From Pythium myriotylum (lineage: Eukaryota; Oomycota; Peronosporomycetes; Pythiales; Pythiaceae): a stretch of DNA of 64,000 nt. Shown here piece after piece: positions 22,266-34,741 of the stretch (position 1 is the stretch's first letter; each line of letters begins with the position of its first letter). Location: contig JALJCQ010000011.1 in the NCBI GenBank assembly GCA_023091665.1, forward strand, positions 496,001 to 560,000, written 5' to 3'. The notes below the pieces were generated by a model. The model saw nothing but the letters and a program-made list of their open reading frames with translations, did not search any database and was not told where the DNA came from. Made by a program: the position numbers and the translations under genes.

Positions 22266-23235
22266 CGTTTATGCCAAAACACACACCACAACATGCACCG
22301 ACAACATCCATGTCTCGGCGAACACGCATCCGCTACGCTCCCTCTACGCCCACGGCTCGCTCACGGCTCGCTCACGGCCCGCTCACGGCCCGCTCACGGC
22401 CCGCTCCGCTCGCCTGTGGCCTCTTGCCCCTGACGCCACAGACGCGCGAGTATGCCACCACGCGGACCGCGTACTCACTCGACCACTCACCGCCGACGGC
22501 ACATCGCCTGCCGTGCTGTCCTAGAAGGGTACCCCTCCTGTTCGCTCGGTCTCCACCTCTCCCAACCGCGTCCGCATGGGCCCACCGGTCCTCCACGCTG
22601 CCCACGATCTCCACCATCTCCACGACCCTGGTGATCCCCAAGATCCCCGCGACCGCAACGGCTGCAAGCGGTCCCTGTAGGTAGCCTGAGTGTTGAGTTC
22701 AACCGGGTGGTGTGGCATCTGGGACTCGGCTCGGACTCGGACTCGGACTCGGACTCGGACTCGGCCTCAAACCGACTAGGACGCCCAGGCTCATGTCTCC
22801 CCGCGACACGCGGCCGACGAGTGGTGTGCCGGAAGGACGTGACGCTGTGGAGAAGTGGAGGCATGGAGCGTGACGAAGACTGTGCGTATGTGTCTGTGTC
22901 TGTGTCTGTGTCTGTGTGTGTTTCTGCGTGTGCGTGTGCGTCTGTCTCGGCCTGTGACTGCGAGTGCGAGTGCAAGTGTGGGTGTGGGTGTGGGTGGGAG
23001 CGCGAGTGAGAGCGCGAGCGAGAGCGATAGCGAGGGCGAGAGCGATAGCGATAGCGAGATCCACGCGGGTGGTGCTGGAGGTGGCGTGTGGGGCGGCGGG
23101 TTGAGCGTGCGGGCGCTGTGTGTGTTGAAGGTGTCGAACGCAGAGAAGCATGGGTGCGCACGTGTAGTGTATTTGTGTGGGTTTTGTGTTGTCTTTGGGT
23201 GGGTGTGAAGTGGTCGTTCGCGCGTGGGGTCAATT

Positions 23236-23307
23236 GGTCTTATGGTGTAATGGTTAGCACTCTAGACTTTGAATCTAGCGATCCGGGTTCGAGTCCCGGT
23301 AGGACCT
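23236..23307 (+). tRNA. tRNA-Gln-TTG: tRNA-Gln (UUG), unit 19
   Basis: Unit 19, 22540-23781 (1242 bp): CTCGGA x5, GTGTCT x4, 11-mer x2, TATGTG allele, private C at 22830. Confidence 0.97.
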
Positions 23308-23446
23308 GTTTTTCGCGCGTTTCGGGACCGTTCAGAGGGCCATTGGACGCGCTGTTATGTGGAGAAGACGCGTGTGTGCGTGTGTGGTTGTAGTTGTGTG
23401 CGTATAGCGCAGGAATTGTGTTTTGCGAGAGGCAGGTGTCATGTGT

Positions 23447-23518
23447 GGTCTTATGGTGTAATGGTTAGCACTCTAGACTCTGAATCTAGCGATCCGGGTT
23501 CAAATCCCGGTAGGACCT
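23447..23518 (+). tRNA. tRNA-Gln-CTG: tRNA-Gln (CUG), unit 19
   Basis: Partner gene; body as at 914-985. Confidence 0.97.
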
Positions 23519-24477
23519 CGTTTATGCCAAAACACACACCACAACATGCACCGACAACATCCATGTCTCGGCGAACACGCATCCGCTACGCTCCCTCTAC
23601 GCCCACGGCTCGCTCACGGCTCGCTCACGGCCCGCTCACGGCCCGCTCCGCTCGCCTGTGGCCTCTTGCCCCTGACGCCACAGACGCGCGAGTATGCCAC
23701 CACGCGGACCGCGTACTCACTCGACCACTCACCGCCGACGGCACATCGCCTGCCGTGCTGTCCTAGAAGGGTACCCCTCCTGTTCGCTCGGTCTCCACCT
23801 CTCCCAACCGCGTCCGCATGGGCCCACCGGTCCTCCACGCTGCCCACGATCTCCACCATCTCCACGACCCTGGTGATCCCCAAGATCCCCGCGACCGCAA
23901 CGGCTGCAAGCGGTCCCTGTAGGTAGCCTGAGTGTTGAGTTCAACCGGGTGGTGTGGCATCTGGGACTCGGCTCGGACTCGGACTCGGACTCGGACTCGG
24001 ACTCGGCCTCAAACCGACTAGGACGCCCAGGCTCATGTCTCCCCGCGACACGCGGCCGACGAGTGGTGTGCTGGAAGGACGTGACGCTGTGGAGAAGTGG
24101 AGGCATGGAGCGTGACGAAGACTGTGCGTATGTGTCTGTGTCTGTGTCTGTGTCTGTGTGTGTTTCTGCGTGTGCGTGTGCGTCTGTCTCGGCCTGTGAC
24201 TGCGAGTGCGACTGCAAGTGTGGGTGTGGGTGTGGGTGGGAGCGCGAGTGAGAGCGCGAGCGAGAGCGATAGCGAGGGCGAGAGCGATAGCGATAGCGAG
24301 ATCCACGCGGGTGGTGCTGGAGGTGGCGTGTGGGGCGGCGGGTTGAGCGTGCGGGCGCTGTGTGTGTTGAAGGTGTCGAACGCAGAGAAGCATGGGTGCG
24401 CACGTGTAGTGTATTTGTGTGGGTTTTGTGTTGTCTTTGGGTGGGTGTGAAGTGGTCGTTCGCGCGTGGGGTCAATT

Positions 24478-24549
24478 GGTCTTATGGTGTAATGGTTAGC
24501 ACTCTAGACTTTGAATCTAGCGATCCGGGTTCGAGTCCCGGTAGGACCT
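24478..24549 (+). tRNA. tRNA-Gln-TTG: tRNA-Gln (UUG), unit 20
   Basis: Unit 20, 23782-25034 (1253 bp): type of unit 14 with a private C at 24212. Confidence 0.97.
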
Positions 24550-24688
24550 GTTTTTCGCGCGTTTCGGGACCGTTCAGAGGGCCATTGGACGCGCTGTTAT
24601 GTGGAGAAGACGCGTGTGTGCGTGTGTGGTTGTAGTTGTGTGCGTATAGCGCAGGAATTGTGTTTTGCGAGAGGCAGGTGTCATGTGT

Positions 24689-24760
24689 GGTCTTATGGTG
24701 TAATGGTTAGCACTCTAGACTCTGAATCTAGCGATCCGGGTTCAAATCCCGGTAGGACCT
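24689..24760 (+). tRNA. tRNA-Gln-CTG: tRNA-Gln (CUG), unit 20
   Basis: Partner gene; body as at 914-985. Confidence 0.97.
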
Positions 24761-25724
24761 CGTTTATGCCAAAACACACACCACAACATGCACCGACAAC
24801 ATCCATGTCTCGGCGAACACGCATCCGCTACGCTCCCTCTACGCCCACGGCTCGCTCACGGCTCGCTCACGGCCCGCTCACGGCCCGCTCACGGCCCGCT
24901 CCGCTCGCCTGTGGCCTCTTGCCCCTGACGCCACAGACGCGCGAGTATGCCACCACGCGGACCGCGTACTCACTCGACCACTCACCGCCGACGGCACATC
25001 GCCTGCCGTGCTGTCCTAGAAGGGTACCCCTCCTGTTCGCTCGGTCTCCACCTCTCCCAACCGCGTCCGCATGGGCCCACCGGTCCTCCACGCTGCCCAC
25101 GATCTCCACCATCTCCACGACCCTGGTGATCCCCAAGATCCCCGCGACCGCAACGGCTGCAAGCGGTCCCTGTAGGTAGCCTGAGTGTTGAGTTCAACCG
25201 GGTGGTGTGGCATCTGGGACTCGGCTCGGACTCGGACTCGGACTCGGACTCGGCCTCAAACCGACTAGGACGCCCAGGCTCATGTCTCCCCGCGACACGC
25301 GGCCGACGAGTGGTGTGCTGGAAGGACGTGACGCTGTGGAGAAGTGGAGGCATGGAGCGTGACGAAGACTGTGCGTATGTGTCTGTGTCTGTGTCTGTGT
25401 CTGTGTGTGTTTCTGCGTGTGCGTGTGCGTCTGTCTCGGCCTGTGACTGCGAGTGCGAGTGCAAGTGTGGGTGTGGGTGTGGGTGGGAGCGCGAGTGAGA
25501 GCGCGAGCGAGAGCGATAGCGAGGGCGAGAGCGATAGCGATAGCGAGATCCACGCGGGTGGTGCTGGAGGTGGCGTGTGGGGCGGCGGGTTGAGCGTGCG
25601 GGCGCTGTGTGTGTTGAAGGTGTCGAACGCAGAGAAGCATGGGTGCGCACGTGTAGTGTATTTGTGTGGGTTTTGTGTTGTCTTTGGGTGGGTGTGAAGT
25701 GGTCGTTCGCGCGTGGGGTCAATT

Positions 25725-25796
25725 GGTCTTATGGTGTAATGGTTAGCACTCTAGACTTTGAATCTAGCGATCCGGGTTCGAGTCCCGGTAGGACCT
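25725..25796 (+). tRNA. tRNA-Gln-TTG: tRNA-Gln (UUG), unit 21
   Basis: Unit 21, 25035-26281 (1247 bp): CTCGGA x4 (only unit with four), GTGTCT x4, 11-mer x3, TATGTG allele. Confidence 0.97.
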
Positions 25797-25935
25797 GTTT
25801 TTCGCGCGTTTCGGGACCGTTCAGAGGGCCATTGGACGCGCTGTTATGTGGAGAAGACGCGTGTGTGCGTGTGTGGTTGTAGTTGTGTGCGTATAGCGCA
25901 GGAATTGTGTTTTGCGAGAGGCAGGTGTCATGTGT

Positions 25936-26007
25936 GGTCTTATGGTGTAATGGTTAGCACTCTAGACTCTGAATCTAGCGATCCGGGTTCAAATCCCGGT
26001 AGGACCT
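25936..26007 (+). tRNA. tRNA-Gln-CTG: tRNA-Gln (CUG), unit 21
   Basis: Partner gene; body as at 914-985. Confidence 0.97.
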
Positions 26008-26977
26008 CGTTTATGCCAAAACACACACCACAACATGCACCGACAACATCCATGTCTCGGCGAACACGCATCCGCTACGCTCCCTCTACGCCCACGGCTC
26101 GCTCACGGCTCGCTCACGGCCCGCTCACGGCCCGCTCACGGCCCGCTCCGCTCGCCTGTGGCCTCTTGCCCCTGACGCCACAGACGCGCGAGTATGCCAC
26201 CACGCGGACCGCGTACTCACTCGACCACTCACCGCCGACGGCACATCGCCTGCCGTGCTGTCCTAGAAGGGTACCCCTCCTGTTCGCTCGGTCTCCACCT
26301 CTCCCAACCGCGTCCGCATGGGCCCACCGGTCCTCCACGCTGCCCACGATCTCCACCATCTCCACGACCCTGGTGATCCCCAAGATCCCCGCGACCGCAA
26401 CGGCTGCAAGCGGTCCCTGTAGGTAGCCTGAGTGTTGAGTTCAACCGGGTGGTGTGGCATCTGGGACTCGGCTCGGACTCGGACTCGGACTCGGACTCGG
26501 ACTCGGCCTCAAACCGACTAGGACGCCCAGGCTCATGTCTCCCCGCGACACGCGGCCGACGAGTGGTGTGCTGGAAGGACGTGACGCTGTGGAGAAGTGG
26601 AGGCATGGAGCGTGACGAAGACTGTGCGTATGTGTCTGTGTCTGTGTCTGTGTCTGTGTGTGTTTCTGCGTGTGCGTGTGCGTCTGTCTCGGCCTGTGAC
26701 TGCGAGTGCGAGTGCAAGTGTGGGTGTGGGTGTGGGTGGGAGCGCGAGTGAGAGCGCGAGCGAGAGCGATAGCGAGGGCGAGAGCGATAGCGATAGCGAG
26801 ATCCACGCGGGTGGTGCTGGAGGTGGCGTGTGGGGCGGCGGGTTGAGCGTGCGGGCGCTGTGTGTGTTGAAGGTGTCGAACGCAGAGAAGCATGGGTGCG
26901 CACGTGTAGTGTATTTGTGTGGGTTTTGTGTTGTCTTTGGGTGGGTGTGAAGTGGTCGTTCGCGCGTGGGGTCAATT

Positions 26978-27049
26978 GGTCTTATGGTGTAATGGTTAGC
27001 ACTCTAGACTTTGAATCTAGCGATCCGGGTTCGAGTCCCGGTAGGACCT
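26978..27049 (+). tRNA. tRNA-Gln-TTG: tRNA-Gln (UUG), unit 22
   Basis: Unit 22, 26282-27523 (1242 bp): same type as unit 9. Confidence 0.97.
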
Positions 27050-27188
27050 GTTTTTCGCGCGTTTCGGGACCGTTCAGAGGGCCATTGGACGCGCTGTTAT
27101 GTGGAGAAGACGCGTGTGTGCGTGTGTGGTTGTAGTTGTGTGCGTATAGCGCAGGAATTGTGTTTTGCGAGAGGCAGGTGTCATGTGT

Positions 27189-27260
27189 GGTCTTATGGTG
27201 TAATGGTTAGCACTCTAGACTCTGAATCTAGCGATCCGGGTTCAAATCCCGGTAGGACCT
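27189..27260 (+). tRNA. tRNA-Gln-CTG: tRNA-Gln (CUG), unit 22
   Basis: Partner gene; body as at 914-985. Confidence 0.97.
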
Positions 27261-28219
27261 CGTTTATGCCAAAACACACACCACAACATGCACCGACAAC
27301 ATCCATGTCTCGGCGAACACGCATCCGCTACGCTCCCTCTACGCCCACGGCTCGCTCACGGCTCGCTCACGGCCCGCTCACGGCCCGCTCCGCTCGCCTG
27401 TGGCCTCTTGCCCCTGACGCCACAGACGCGCGAGTATGCCACCACGCGGACCGCGTACTCACTCGACCACTCACCGCCGACGGCACATCGCCTGCCGTGC
27501 TGTCCTAGAAGGGTACCCCTCCTGTTCGCTCGGTCTCCACCTCTCCCAACCGCGTCCGCATGGGCCCACCGGTCCTCCACGCTGCCCACGATCTCCACCA
27601 TCTCCACGACCCTGGTGATCCCCAAGATCCCCGCGACCGCAACGGCTGCAAGCGGTCCCTGTAGGTAGCCTGAGTGTTGAGTTCAACCGGGTGGTGTGGC
27701 ATCTGGGACTCGGCTCGGACTCGGACTCGGACTCGGACTCGGACTCGGCCTCAAACCGACTAGGACGCCCAGGCTCATGTCTCCCCGCGACACGCGGCCG
27801 ACGAGTGGTGTGCTGGAAGGACGTGACGCTGTGGAGAAGTGGAGGCATGGAGCGTGACGAAGACTGTGCGTATGTGTCTGTGTCTGTGTCTGTGTCTGTG
27901 TGTGTTTCTGCGTGTGCGTGTGCGTCTGTCTCGGCCTGTGACTGCGAGTGCGAGTGCAAGTGTGGGTGTGGGTGTGGGTGGGAGCGCGAGTGAGAGCGCG
28001 AGCGAGAGCGATAGCGAGGGCGAGAGCGATAGCGATAGCGAGATCCACGCGGGTGGTGCTGGAGGTGGCGTGTGGGGCGGCGGGTTGAGCGTGCGGGCGC
28101 TGTGTGTGTTGAAGGTGTCGAACGCAGAGAAGCATGGGTGCGCACGTGTAGTGTATTTGTGTGGGTTTTGTGTTGTCTTTGGGTGGGTGTGAAGTGGTCG
28201 TTCGCGCGTGGGGTCAATT

Positions 28220-28291
28220 GGTCTTATGGTGTAATGGTTAGCACTCTAGACTTTGAATCTAGCGATCCGGGTTCGAGTCCCGGTAGGACCT
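28220..28291 (+). tRNA. tRNA-Gln-TTG: tRNA-Gln (UUG), unit 23
   Basis: Unit 23, 27524-28773 (1250 bp): type of unit 14 with a private 3-bp deletion near 28575. Confidence 0.97.
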
Positions 28292-28430
28292 GTTTTTCGC
28301 GCGTTTCGGGACCGTTCAGAGGGCCATTGGACGCGCTGTTATGTGGAGAAGACGCGTGTGTGCGTGTGTGGTTGTAGTTGTGTGCGTATAGCGCAGGAAT
28401 TGTGTTTTGCGAGAGGCAGGTGTCATGTGT

Positions 28431-28502
28431 GGTCTTATGGTGTAATGGTTAGCACTCTAGACTCTGAATCTAGCGATCCGGGTTCAAATCCCGGTAGGAC
28501 CT
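28431..28502 (+). tRNA. tRNA-Gln-CTG: tRNA-Gln (CUG), unit 23
   Basis: Partner gene; body as at 914-985. Confidence 0.97.
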
Positions 28503-29463
28503 CGTTTATGCCAAAACACACACCACAACATGCACCGACAACATCCATGTCTCGGCGAACACGCATCCGCTACGCTTCTACGCCCACGGCTCGCTCACGG
28601 CTCGCTCACGGCCCGCTCACGGCCCGCTCACGGCCCGCTCCGCTCGCCTGTGGCCTCTTGCCCCTGACGCCACAGACGCGCGAGTATGCCACCACGCGGA
28701 CCGCGTACTCACTCGACCACTCACCGCCGACGGCACATCGCCTGCCGTGCTGTCCTAGAAGGGTACCCCTCCTGTTCGCTCGGTCTCCACCTCTCCCAAC
28801 CGCGTCCGCATGGGCCCACCGGTCCTCCACGCTGCCCACGATCTCCACCATCTCCACGACCCTGGTGATCCCCAAGATCCCCGCGACCGCAACGGCTGCA
28901 AGCGGTCCCTGTAGGTAGCCTGAGTGTTGAGTTCAACCGGGTGGTGTGGCATCTGGGACTCGGCTCGGACTCGGACTCGGACTCGGACTCGGACTCGGCC
29001 TCAAACCGACTAGGACGCCCAGGCTCATGTCTCCCCGCGACACGCGGCCGACGAGTGGTGTGCTGGAAGGACGTGACGCTGTGGAGAAGTGGAGACATGG
29101 AGCGTGACGAAGACTGTGCGTCTGTGTCTGTGTCTGTGTCTGTGTGTGTTTCTGCGTGTGCGTGTGCGTCTGTCTCGGCCTGTGACTGCGAGTGCGAGTG
29201 CAAGTGTGGGTGTGGGTGTGGGTGGGAGCGCGAGTGAGAGCGCGAGCGAGAGCGATAGCGAGGGCGAGAGCGATAGCGATAGCGAGATCCACGCGGGTGG
29301 TGCTGGAGGTGGCGTGTGGGGCGGCGGGTTGAGCGTGCGGGCGCTGTGTGTGTTGAAGGTGTCGAACGCAGAGAAGCATGGGTGCGCACGTGTAGTGTAT
29401 TTGTGTGGGTTTTGTGTTGTCTTTGGGTGGGTGTGAAGTGGTCGTTCGCGCGTGGGGTCAATT

Positions 29464-29535
29464 GGTCTTATGGTGTAATGGTTAGCACTCTAGACTTTGA
29501 ATCTAGCGATCCGGGTTCGAGTCCCGGTAGGACCT
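29464..29535 (+). tRNA. tRNA-Gln-TTG: tRNA-Gln (UUG), unit 24
   Basis: Unit 24, 28774-30020 (1247 bp): CTCGGA x5, GTGTCT x3, 11-mer x3, TCTGTG allele, A at 29095. Opens block A. Confidence 0.97.
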
Positions 29536-29674
29536 GTTTTTCGCGCGTTTCGGGACCGTTCAGAGGGCCATTGGACGCGCTGTTATGTGGAGAAGACGCG
29601 TGTGTGCGTGTGTGGTTGTAGTTGTGTGCGTATAGCGCAGGAATTGTGTTTTGCGAGAGGCAGGTGTCATGTGT

Positions 29675-29746
29675 GGTCTTATGGTGTAATGGTTAGCACT
29701 CTAGACTCTGAATCTAGCGATCCGGGTTCAAATCCCGGTAGGACCT
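29675..29746 (+). tRNA. tRNA-Gln-CTG: tRNA-Gln (CUG), unit 24
   Basis: Partner gene; body as at 914-985. Confidence 0.97.
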
Positions 29747-30722
29747 CGTTTATGCCAAAACACACACCACAACATGCACCGACAACATCCATGTCTCGGC
29801 GAACACGCATCCGCTACGCTCCCTCTACGCCCACGGCTCGCTCACGGCTCGCTCACGGCCCGCTCACGGCCCGCTCACGGCCCGCTCCGCTCGCCTGTGG
29901 CCTCTTGCCCCTGACGCCACAGACGCGCGAGTATGCCACCACGCGGACCGCGTACTCACTCGACCACTCACCGCCGACGGCACATCGCCTGCCGTGCTGT
30001 CCTAGAAGGGTACCCCTCCTGTTCGCTCGGTCTCCACCTCTCCCAACCGCGTCCGCATGGGCCCACCGGTCCTCCACGCTGCCCACGATCTCCACCATCT
30101 CCACGACCCTGGTGATCCCCAAGATCCCCGCGACCGCAACGGCTGCAAGCGGTCCCTGTAGGTAGCCTGAGTGTTGAGTTCAACCGGGTGGTGTGGCATC
30201 TGGGACTCGGCTCGGACTCGGACTCGGACTCGGACTCGGACTCGGACTCGGCCTCAAACCGACTAGGACGCCCAGGCTCATGTCTCCCCGCGACACGCGG
30301 CCGACGAGTGGTGTGCTGGAAGGACGTGACGCTGTGGAGAAGTGGAGGCATGGAGCGTGACGAAGACTGTGCGTATGTGTCTGTGTCTGTGTCTGTGTCT
30401 GTGTGTGTTTCTGCGTGTGCGTGTGCGTCTGTCTCGGCCTGTGACTGCGAGTGCGAGTGCAAGTGTGGGTGTGGGTGTGGGTGGGAGCGCGAGTGAGAGC
30501 GCGAGCGAGAGCGATAGCGAGGGCGAGAGCGATAGCGATAGCGAGATCCACGCGGGTGGTGCTGGAGGTGGCGTGTGGGGCGGCGGGTTGAGCGTGCGGG
30601 CGCTGTGTGTGTTGAAGGTGTCGAACGCAGAGAAGCATGGGTGCGCACGTGTAGTGTATTTGTGTGGGTTTTGTGTTGTCTTTGGGTGGGTGTGAAGTGG
30701 TCGTTCGCGCGTGGGGTCAATT

Positions 30723-30794
30723 GGTCTTATGGTGTAATGGTTAGCACTCTAGACTTTGAATCTAGCGATCCGGGTTCGAGTCCCGGTAGGACCT
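30723..30794 (+). tRNA. tRNA-Gln-TTG: tRNA-Gln (UUG), unit 25
   Basis: Unit 25, 30021-31279 (1259 bp): same type as unit 1; second unit of block A. Confidence 0.97.
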
Positions 30795-30933
30795 GTTTTT
30801 CGCGCGTTTCGGGACCGTTCAGAGGGCCATTGGACGCGCTGTTATGTGGAGAAGACGCGTGTGTGCGTGTGTGGTTGTAGTTGTGTGCGTATAGCGCAGG
30901 AATTGTGTTTTGCGAGAGGCAGGTGTCATGTGT

Positions 30934-31005
30934 GGTCTTATGGTGTAATGGTTAGCACTCTAGACTCTGAATCTAGCGATCCGGGTTCAAATCCCGGTAG
31001 GACCT
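30934..31005 (+). tRNA. tRNA-Gln-CTG: tRNA-Gln (CUG), unit 25
   Basis: Partner gene; body as at 914-985. Confidence 0.97.
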
Positions 31006-31975
31006 CGTTTATGCCAAAACACACACCACAACATGCACCGACAACATCCATGTCTCGGCGAACACGCATCCGCTACGCTCCCTCTACGCCCACGGCTCGC
31101 TCACGGCTCGCTCACGGCCCGCTCACGGCCCGCTCACGGCCCGCTCCGCTCGCCTGTGGCCTCTTGCCCCTGACGCCACAGACGCGCGAGTATGCCACCA
31201 CGCGGACCGCGTACTCACTCGACCACTCACCGCCGACGGCACATCGCCTGCCGTGCTGTCCTAGAAGGGTACCCCTCCTGTTCGCTCGGTCTCCACCTCT
31301 CCCAACCGCGTCCGCATGGGCCCACCGGTCCTCCACGCTGCCCACGATCTCCACCATCTCCACGACCCTGGTGATCCCCAAGATCCCCGCGACCGCAACG
31401 GCTGCAAGCGGTCCCTGTAGGTAGCCTGAGTGTTGAGTTCAACCGGGTGGTGTGGCATCTGGGACTCGGCTCGGACTCGGACTCGGACTCGGACTCGGAC
31501 TCGGCCTCAAACCGACTAGGACGCCCAGGCTCATGTCTCCCCGCGACACGCGGCCGACGAGTGGTGTGCTGGAAGGACGTGACGCTGTGGAGAAGTGGAG
31601 GCATGGAGCGTGACGAAGACTGTGCGTATGTGTCTGTGTCTGTGTCTGTGTCTGTGTGTGTTTCTGCGTGTGCGTGTGCGTCTGTCTCGGCCTGTGACTG
31701 CGAGTGCGAGTGCAAGTGTGGGTGTGGGTGTGGGTGGGAGCGCGAGTGAGAGCGCGAGCGAGAGCGATAGCGAGGGCGAGAGCGATAGCGATAGCGAGAT
31801 CCACGCGGGTGGTGCTGGAGGTGGCGTGTGGGGCGGCGGGTTGAGCGTGCGGGCGCTGTGTGTGTTGAAGGTGTCGAACGCAGAGAAGCATGGGTGCGCA
31901 CGTGTAGTGTATTTGTGTGGGTTTTGTGTTGTCTTTGGGTGGGTGTGAAGTGGTCGTTCGCGCGTGGGGTCAATT

Positions 31976-32047
31976 GGTCTTATGGTGTAATGGTTAGCAC
32001 TCTAGACTTTGAATCTAGCGATCCGGGTTCGAGTCCCGGTAGGACCT
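31976..32047 (+). tRNA. tRNA-Gln-TTG: tRNA-Gln (UUG), unit 26
   Basis: Unit 26, 31280-32532 (1253 bp): same type as unit 14; third unit of block A. Confidence 0.97.
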
Positions 32048-32186
32048 GTTTTTCGCGCGTTTCGGGACCGTTCAGAGGGCCATTGGACGCGCTGTTATGT
32101 GGAGAAGACGCGTGTGTGCGTGTGTGGTTGTAGTTGTGTGCGTATAGCGCAGGAATTGTGTTTTGCGAGAGGCAGGTGTCATGTGT

Positions 32187-32258
32187 GGTCTTATGGTGTA
32201 ATGGTTAGCACTCTAGACTCTGAATCTAGCGATCCGGGTTCAAATCCCGGTAGGACCT
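32187..32258 (+). tRNA. tRNA-Gln-CTG: tRNA-Gln (CUG), unit 26
   Basis: Partner gene; body as at 914-985. Confidence 0.97.
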
Positions 32259-33222
32259 CGTTTATGCCAAAACACACACCACAACATGCACCGACAACAT
32301 CCATGTCTCGGCGAACACGCATCCGCTACGCTCCCTCTACGCCCACGGCTCGCTCACGGCTCGCTCACGGCCCGCTCACGGCCCGCTCACGGCCCGCTCC
32401 GCTCGCCTGTGGCCTCTTGCCCCTGACGCCACAGACGCGCGAGTATGCCACCACGCGGACCGCGTACTCACTCGACCACTCACCGCCGACGGCACATCGC
32501 CTGCCGTGCTGTCCTAGAAGGGTACCCCTCCTGTTCGCTCGGTCTCCACCTCTCCCAACCGCGTCCGCATGGGCCCACCGGTCCTCCACGCTGCCCACGA
32601 TCTCCACCATCTCCACGACCCTGGTGATCCCCAAGATCCCCGCGACCGCAACGGCTGCAAGCGGTCCCTGTAGGTAGCCTGAGTGTTGAGTTCAACCGGG
32701 TGGTGTGGCATCTGGGACTCGGCTCGGACTCGGACTCGGACTCGGACTCGGACTCGGCCTCAAACCGACTAGGACGCCCAGGCTCATGTCTCCCCGCGAC
32801 ACGCGGCCGACGAGTGGTGTGCTGGAAGGACGTGACGCTGTGGAGAAGTGGAGACATGGAGCGTGACGAAGACTGTGCGTCTGTGTCTGTGTCTGTGTCT
32901 GTGTGTGTTTCTGCGTGTGCGTGTGCGTCTGTCTCGGCCTGTGACTGCGAGTGCGAGTGCAAGTGTGGGTGTGGGTGTGGGTGGGAGCGCGAGTGAGAGC
33001 GCGAGCGAGAGCGATAGCGAGGGCGAGAGCGATAGCGATAGCGAGATCCACGCGGGTGGTGCTGGAGGTGGCGTGTGGGGCGGCGGGTTGAGCGTGCGGG
33101 CGCTGTGTGTGTTGAAGGTGTCGAACGCAGAGAAGCATGGGTGCGCACGTGTAGTGTATTTGTGTGGGTTTTGTGTTGTCTTTGGGTGGGTGTGAAGTGG
33201 TCGTTCGCGCGTGGGGTCAATT

Positions 33223-33294
33223 GGTCTTATGGTGTAATGGTTAGCACTCTAGACTTTGAATCTAGCGATCCGGGTTCGAGTCCCGGTAGGACCT
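33223..33294 (+). tRNA. tRNA-Gln-TTG: tRNA-Gln (UUG), unit 27
   Basis: Unit 27, 32533-33768 (1236 bp): as unit 24 but 11-mer x2; fourth unit of block A. Confidence 0.97.
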
Positions 33295-33433
33295 GTTTTT
33301 CGCGCGTTTCGGGACCGTTCAGAGGGCCATTGGACGCGCTGTTATGTGGAGAAGACGCGTGTGTGCGTGTGTGGTTGTAGTTGTGTGCGTATAGCGCAGG
33401 AATTGTGTTTTGCGAGAGGCAGGTGTCATGTGT

Positions 33434-33505
33434 GGTCTTATGGTGTAATGGTTAGCACTCTAGACTCTGAATCTAGCGATCCGGGTTCAAATCCCGGTAG
33501 GACCT
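33434..33505 (+). tRNA. tRNA-Gln-CTG: tRNA-Gln (CUG), unit 27
   Basis: Partner gene; body as at 914-985. Confidence 0.97.
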
Positions 33506-34458
33506 CGTTTATGCCAAAACACACACCACAACATGCACCGACAACATCCATGTCTCGGCGAACACGCATCCGCTACGCTCCCTCTACGCCCACGGCTCGC
33601 TCACGGCTCGCTCACGGCCCGCTCACGGCCCGCTCCGCTCGCCTGTGGCCTCTTGCCCCTGACGCCACAGACGCGCGAGTATGCCACCACGCGGACCGCG
33701 TACTCACTCGACCACTCACCGCCGACGGCACATCGCCTGCCGTGCTGTCCTAGAAGGGTACCCCTCCTGTTCGCTCGGTCTCCACCTCTCCCAACCGCGT
33801 CCGCATGGGCCCACCGGTCCTCCACGCTGCCCACGATCTCCACCATCTCCACGACCCTGGTGATCCCCAAGATCCCCGCGACCGCAACGGCTGCAAGCGG
33901 TCCCTGTAGGTAGCCTGAGTGTTGAGTTCAACCGGGTGGTGTGGCATCTGGGACTCGGCTCGGACTCGGACTCGGACTCGGACTCGGACTCGGCCTCAAA
34001 CCGACTAGGACGCCCAGGCTCATGTCTCCCCGCGACACGCGGCCGACGAGTGGTGTGCTGGAAGGACGTGACGCTGTGGAGAAGTGGAGACATGGAGCGT
34101 GACGAAGACTGTGCGTCTGTGTCTGTGTCTGTGTCTGTGTGTGTTTCTGCGTGTGCGTGTGCGTCTGTCTCGGCCTGTGACTGCGAGTGCGAGTGCAAGT
34201 GTGGGTGTGGGTGTGGGTGGGAGCGCGAGTGAGAGCGCGAGCGAGAGCGATAGCGAGGGCGAGAGCGATAGCGATAGCGAGATCCACGCGGGTGGTGCTG
34301 GAGGTGGCGTGTGGGGCGGCGGGTTGAGCGTGCGGGCGCTGTGTGTGTTGAAGGTGTCGAACGCAGAGAAGCATGGGTGCGCACGTGTAGTGTATTTGTG
34401 TGGGTTTTGTGTTGTCTTTGGGTGGGTGTGAAGTGGTCGTTCGCGCGTGGGGTCAATT

Positions 34459-34530
34459 GGTCTTATGGTGTAATGGTTAGCACTCTAGACTTTGAATCTA
34501 GCGATCCGGGTTCGAGTCCCGGTAGGACCT
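34459..34530 (+). tRNA. tRNA-Gln-TTG: tRNA-Gln (UUG), unit 28
   Basis: Unit 28, 33769-35004 (1236 bp): same type as unit 27; closes block A. Confidence 0.97.
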
Positions 34531-34669
34531 GTTTTTCGCGCGTTTCGGGACCGTTCAGAGGGCCATTGGACGCGCTGTTATGTGGAGAAGACGCGTGTGT
34601 GCGTGTGTGGTTGTAGTTGTGTGCGTATAGCGCAGGAATTGTGTTTTGCGAGAGGCAGGTGTCATGTGT

Positions 34670-34741
34670 GGTCTTATGGTGTAATGGTTAGCACTCTAGA
34701 CTCTGAATCTAGCGATCCGGGTTCAAATCCCGGTAGGACCT
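34670..34741 (+). tRNA. tRNA-Gln-CTG: tRNA-Gln (CUG), unit 28
   Basis: Partner gene; body as at 914-985. Confidence 0.97.
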